This document shows, piece after piece, positions 6,734-8,025 of a stretch of DNA of 8,025 nucleotides. The DNA lies in the NCBI GenBank assembly GCA_012515695.1, contig JAAYXX010000542.1:1-8025 (forward strand). The letters are read 5' to 3'. Within the stretch, counting starts at the first letter, position 1, and each line of letters begins with the position of its first letter. The notes under the pieces were generated by a model, which was not told where the DNA came from, made no database searches, and saw only the letters and a list, made by a program, of their open reading frames with translations. Origin of the DNA: Chloroflexota bacterium (GTDB taxonomy: Bacteria; Chloroflexota; Anaerolineae; UBA1429). Position numbers and translations under genes: made by a program.

Positions 6734-7600
6734 TTGAACACCCAGGAACTAGCATGGCAAACGACAGACGGACTCGATATCTTGGCCCGGCTCTGGCAGC
6801 CGCAACCGGATCAGGCAACCACCCCCCAAAAGGGGATAGTCTGTCTCATACACGGGCTGGGAGAGCATAGCGGGCGTTACGCGCCTATTGCCCAGGCACT
6901 CACGCAGGCGGGTTATGTCCTGCTGGCCCCGGACCTGCGCGGGCATGGGCGTTCCGAAGGAGCGCGGGGAGACGCTCCCACCTATGCCACCCTGCTCGAT
7001 GACATCACCCTGCTGCTCGCCCAGGCCGCCGGCCGCTTCCCAACAGCGCCCCGCTTTTTGTACGGTCACAGTATGGGGGGCAACCTGGCTCTCAACTATG
7101 CCTTGCGCTACCCGCACAGCATAGCCGGAGCCGTCATCTCTGCGCCGTGGCTCGCCCTGGCCTTTACTCCACCCCGCGCCAAACTGCTGCTGGCACGCGT
7201 GCTACAGAAGGTCGTACCTCATCTGACTATGCCCAGCGGCCTGAACACTCGTCATCTCTCGCGCGACCCAGCGGTGATATCGGCTTATGTCAATGATTCC
7301 CTGGTTCATGATCGCATCTCGGTACGGATGGCGCTCGCGTTGATGGAGAGCGGACAATGGATTCTGGAACATGCGCACAACTGCGAGACCCCTCTGCTTC
7401 TTATGCACGGCGCCCAGGACTGCATCACCAGCGCCGAGGCTACCGCCCGCTTTGCCAGTTCCGTGCCCAGCGATTGCACCTTCAAGTGCTGGGAAGGTCT
7501 ATACCACGAAATTCACAACGAACCGCAAGCCGACGCTATCCACAGCATGATCACCTGGTTGGATGCTCACAGCACCGGGCATAATCCGGTTAGTACGTGA
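6734..7600 (+). CDS. Alpha/beta hydrolase of the monoacylglycerol lipase/lysophospholipase type
   Basis: The product is 288 residues, normal for the Hydrolase_4 (monoglyceride lipase-like) family, which cleaves ester bonds in monoacylglycerols and lysophospholipids. The oxyanion-hole motif HGLGEHSGRY (40-49) is the family signature. The nucleophile elbow is GHSMGG (111-116, Ser113), and the remaining triad fits Asp229 in MHGAQD and His258 in GLYHEIHNEP. A cap region lies around 140-205. There is no signal peptide, so a cytoplasmic or membrane-peripheral enzyme is expected. The start is TTG: no upstream ATG or GTG is in frame, GAAAGG lies seven bases before it, and the short lead to WQTTDGLDI fits the family's usual N-terminus. 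A TTG start after a long leader suggests modest expression. The reductase gene follows 14 bases later, so the two are probably co-transcribed. The exact substrate cannot be read from sequence. Confidence 0.92.
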   Translation: MNTQELAWQTTDGLDILARLWQPQPDQATTPQKGIVCLIHGLGEHSGRYAPIAQALTQAGYVLLAPDLRGHGRSEGARGDAPTYATLLDDITLLLAQAAGRFPTAPRFLYGHSMGGNLALNYALRYPHSIAGAVISAPWLALAFTPPRAKLLLARVLQKVVPHLTMPSGLNTRHLSRDPAVISAYVNDSLVHDRISVRMALALMESGQWILEHAHNCETPLLLMHGAQDCITSAEATARFASSVPSDCTFKCWEGLYHEIHNEPQADAIHSMITWLDAHSTGHNPVST

Positions 7601-7614
7601 AAAGGAGATTCCAT

Positions 7615-8025
7615 ATGCAAGCGTTCAAGTATGTAATCATCGGTGGGGGAGTGGTGGCTGGATATGCCGCCAAAGAGTTCGCCAGGCGCGACGTGCAGCC
7701 CGGCGAACTGTGTATCGTGTCCAATGATAACGCCTTGCCCTACGACCGACCATCCTTATCCAAGAAATTCCTGCTGGGCAAAAAGGACGAGGCGGGCATT
7801 CTGATCAACGACGAGGCTTTCTATCGAGACAAGGGTATAACCGTCAAGCTAGAAACGCCCGTCGCAGCCCTCGACGCCACCCGCAAGCGCATTACTACGG
7901 AATCGGGCGAGGAGATCGGCTATGACAAGCTTCTGATAGCCACCGGCTCCTACCTGCGGCGCTTTGATCTGCCGGGCAGTCACCTGAATGGCCTGTACTA
8001 CCTCCGCAGGCTCGTAGACTCGAAG
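7615..8025 (+). CDS. FAD-dependent NAD(P)H oxidoreductase, monodehydroascorbate reductase-like, N-terminal part
   Basis: The first 137 residues are present and the gene runs off the right edge. The N-terminal FAD-binding fold is clear: YVIIGGGVVAGYAAKEFA (6-23) carries the dinucleotide-binding glycine motif, PYDRPSLSKKFL follows as in ferredoxin and rubredoxin reductases, and LLIATGS is the ATG motif that closes the FAD domain. The segment PGELCIVSNDNALPYDRPSLSK is close to the plant monodehydroascorbate reductase pattern as I recall it. Such enzymes pass electrons from NAD(P)H through FAD to a ferredoxin, a radical or another small acceptor. The ATG at 7615 has AAGGAG seven bases upstream and lies 14 bases after the hydrolase stop. 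The NAD(P)H-binding and C-terminal domains lie outside the window, so cofactor preference and partner cannot be judged. Confidence 0.9.
   Translation, partial: MQAFKYVIIGGGVVAGYAAKEFARRDVQPGELCIVSNDNALPYDRPSLSKKFLLGKKDEAGILINDEAFYRDKGITVKLETPVAALDATRKRITTESGEEIGYDKLLIATGSYLRRFDLPGSHLNGLYYLRRLVDSK

Noticed and set aside
6547..6870. 107-residue plus-strand frame in the divergent region
   Set aside because: It overlaps the start of the hydrolase in another frame, is Pro/His-rich from the C-rich leader, and shows no motif or ribosome-binding site.

Overview
The window is GC-rich, tightly packed bacterial DNA. The mix of families (a DUF4838 protein, a NagB-like protein, a creatinase-like M24 protein, a two-helix bacterial PH-domain protein and a monodehydroascorbate-reductase-like flavoprotein) suggests Chloroflexota, perhaps an Anaerolineae-like lineage. 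That is an inference from gene content, with no marker gene to confirm it.

Layout. From about 6350 down to base 1 every gene is on the minus strand. In order of transcription they are: a small membrane PH-domain protein with an apparent frameshift (6350-5770); a 133-base gap; then a run of five closely spaced genes. These are a divergent NagB-family protein (5636-4680), a xylose-isomerase-like TIM barrel (4657-3830), a creatinase-like M24 protein without the usual metal ligands (3815-2448), a PIG-L-type deacetylase (2451-1588) and a DUF4838 protein (1534 to beyond the left edge). Gaps within the run are 22, 14, -4 and 53 bases, and each gene has a good Shine-Dalgarno sequence, so an operon is very likely. 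From 6734 rightward two genes are on the plus strand: a monoacylglycerol-lipase-like alpha/beta hydrolase and, 14 bases later, the first 137 residues of an FAD-dependent reductase. The 383-base divergent region (6351-6733) holds a convincing sigma-70-type promoter for each direction and a C-rich, hairpin-containing leader for the hydrolase.

How the genes may work together. The five-gene run looks like a cytoplasmic catabolic cassette for an N-substituted amino sugar or its glycan. The DUF4838 protein would be a glycosidase-like enzyme, PIG-L would remove an N-acyl group, the NagB-like protein would act at the amine-bearing or isomerising step, the TIM barrel would isomerise or epimerise, and the M24 protein would cleave or bind a C-N bond. 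Two of the five have altered active sites, so this is not the textbook NagA/NagB route. No transporter, kinase or regulator is visible in the window. The pathway is inference; the family assignments rest on visible motifs. I see no RNA gene, mobile element, CRISPR array or convincing intrinsic terminator.
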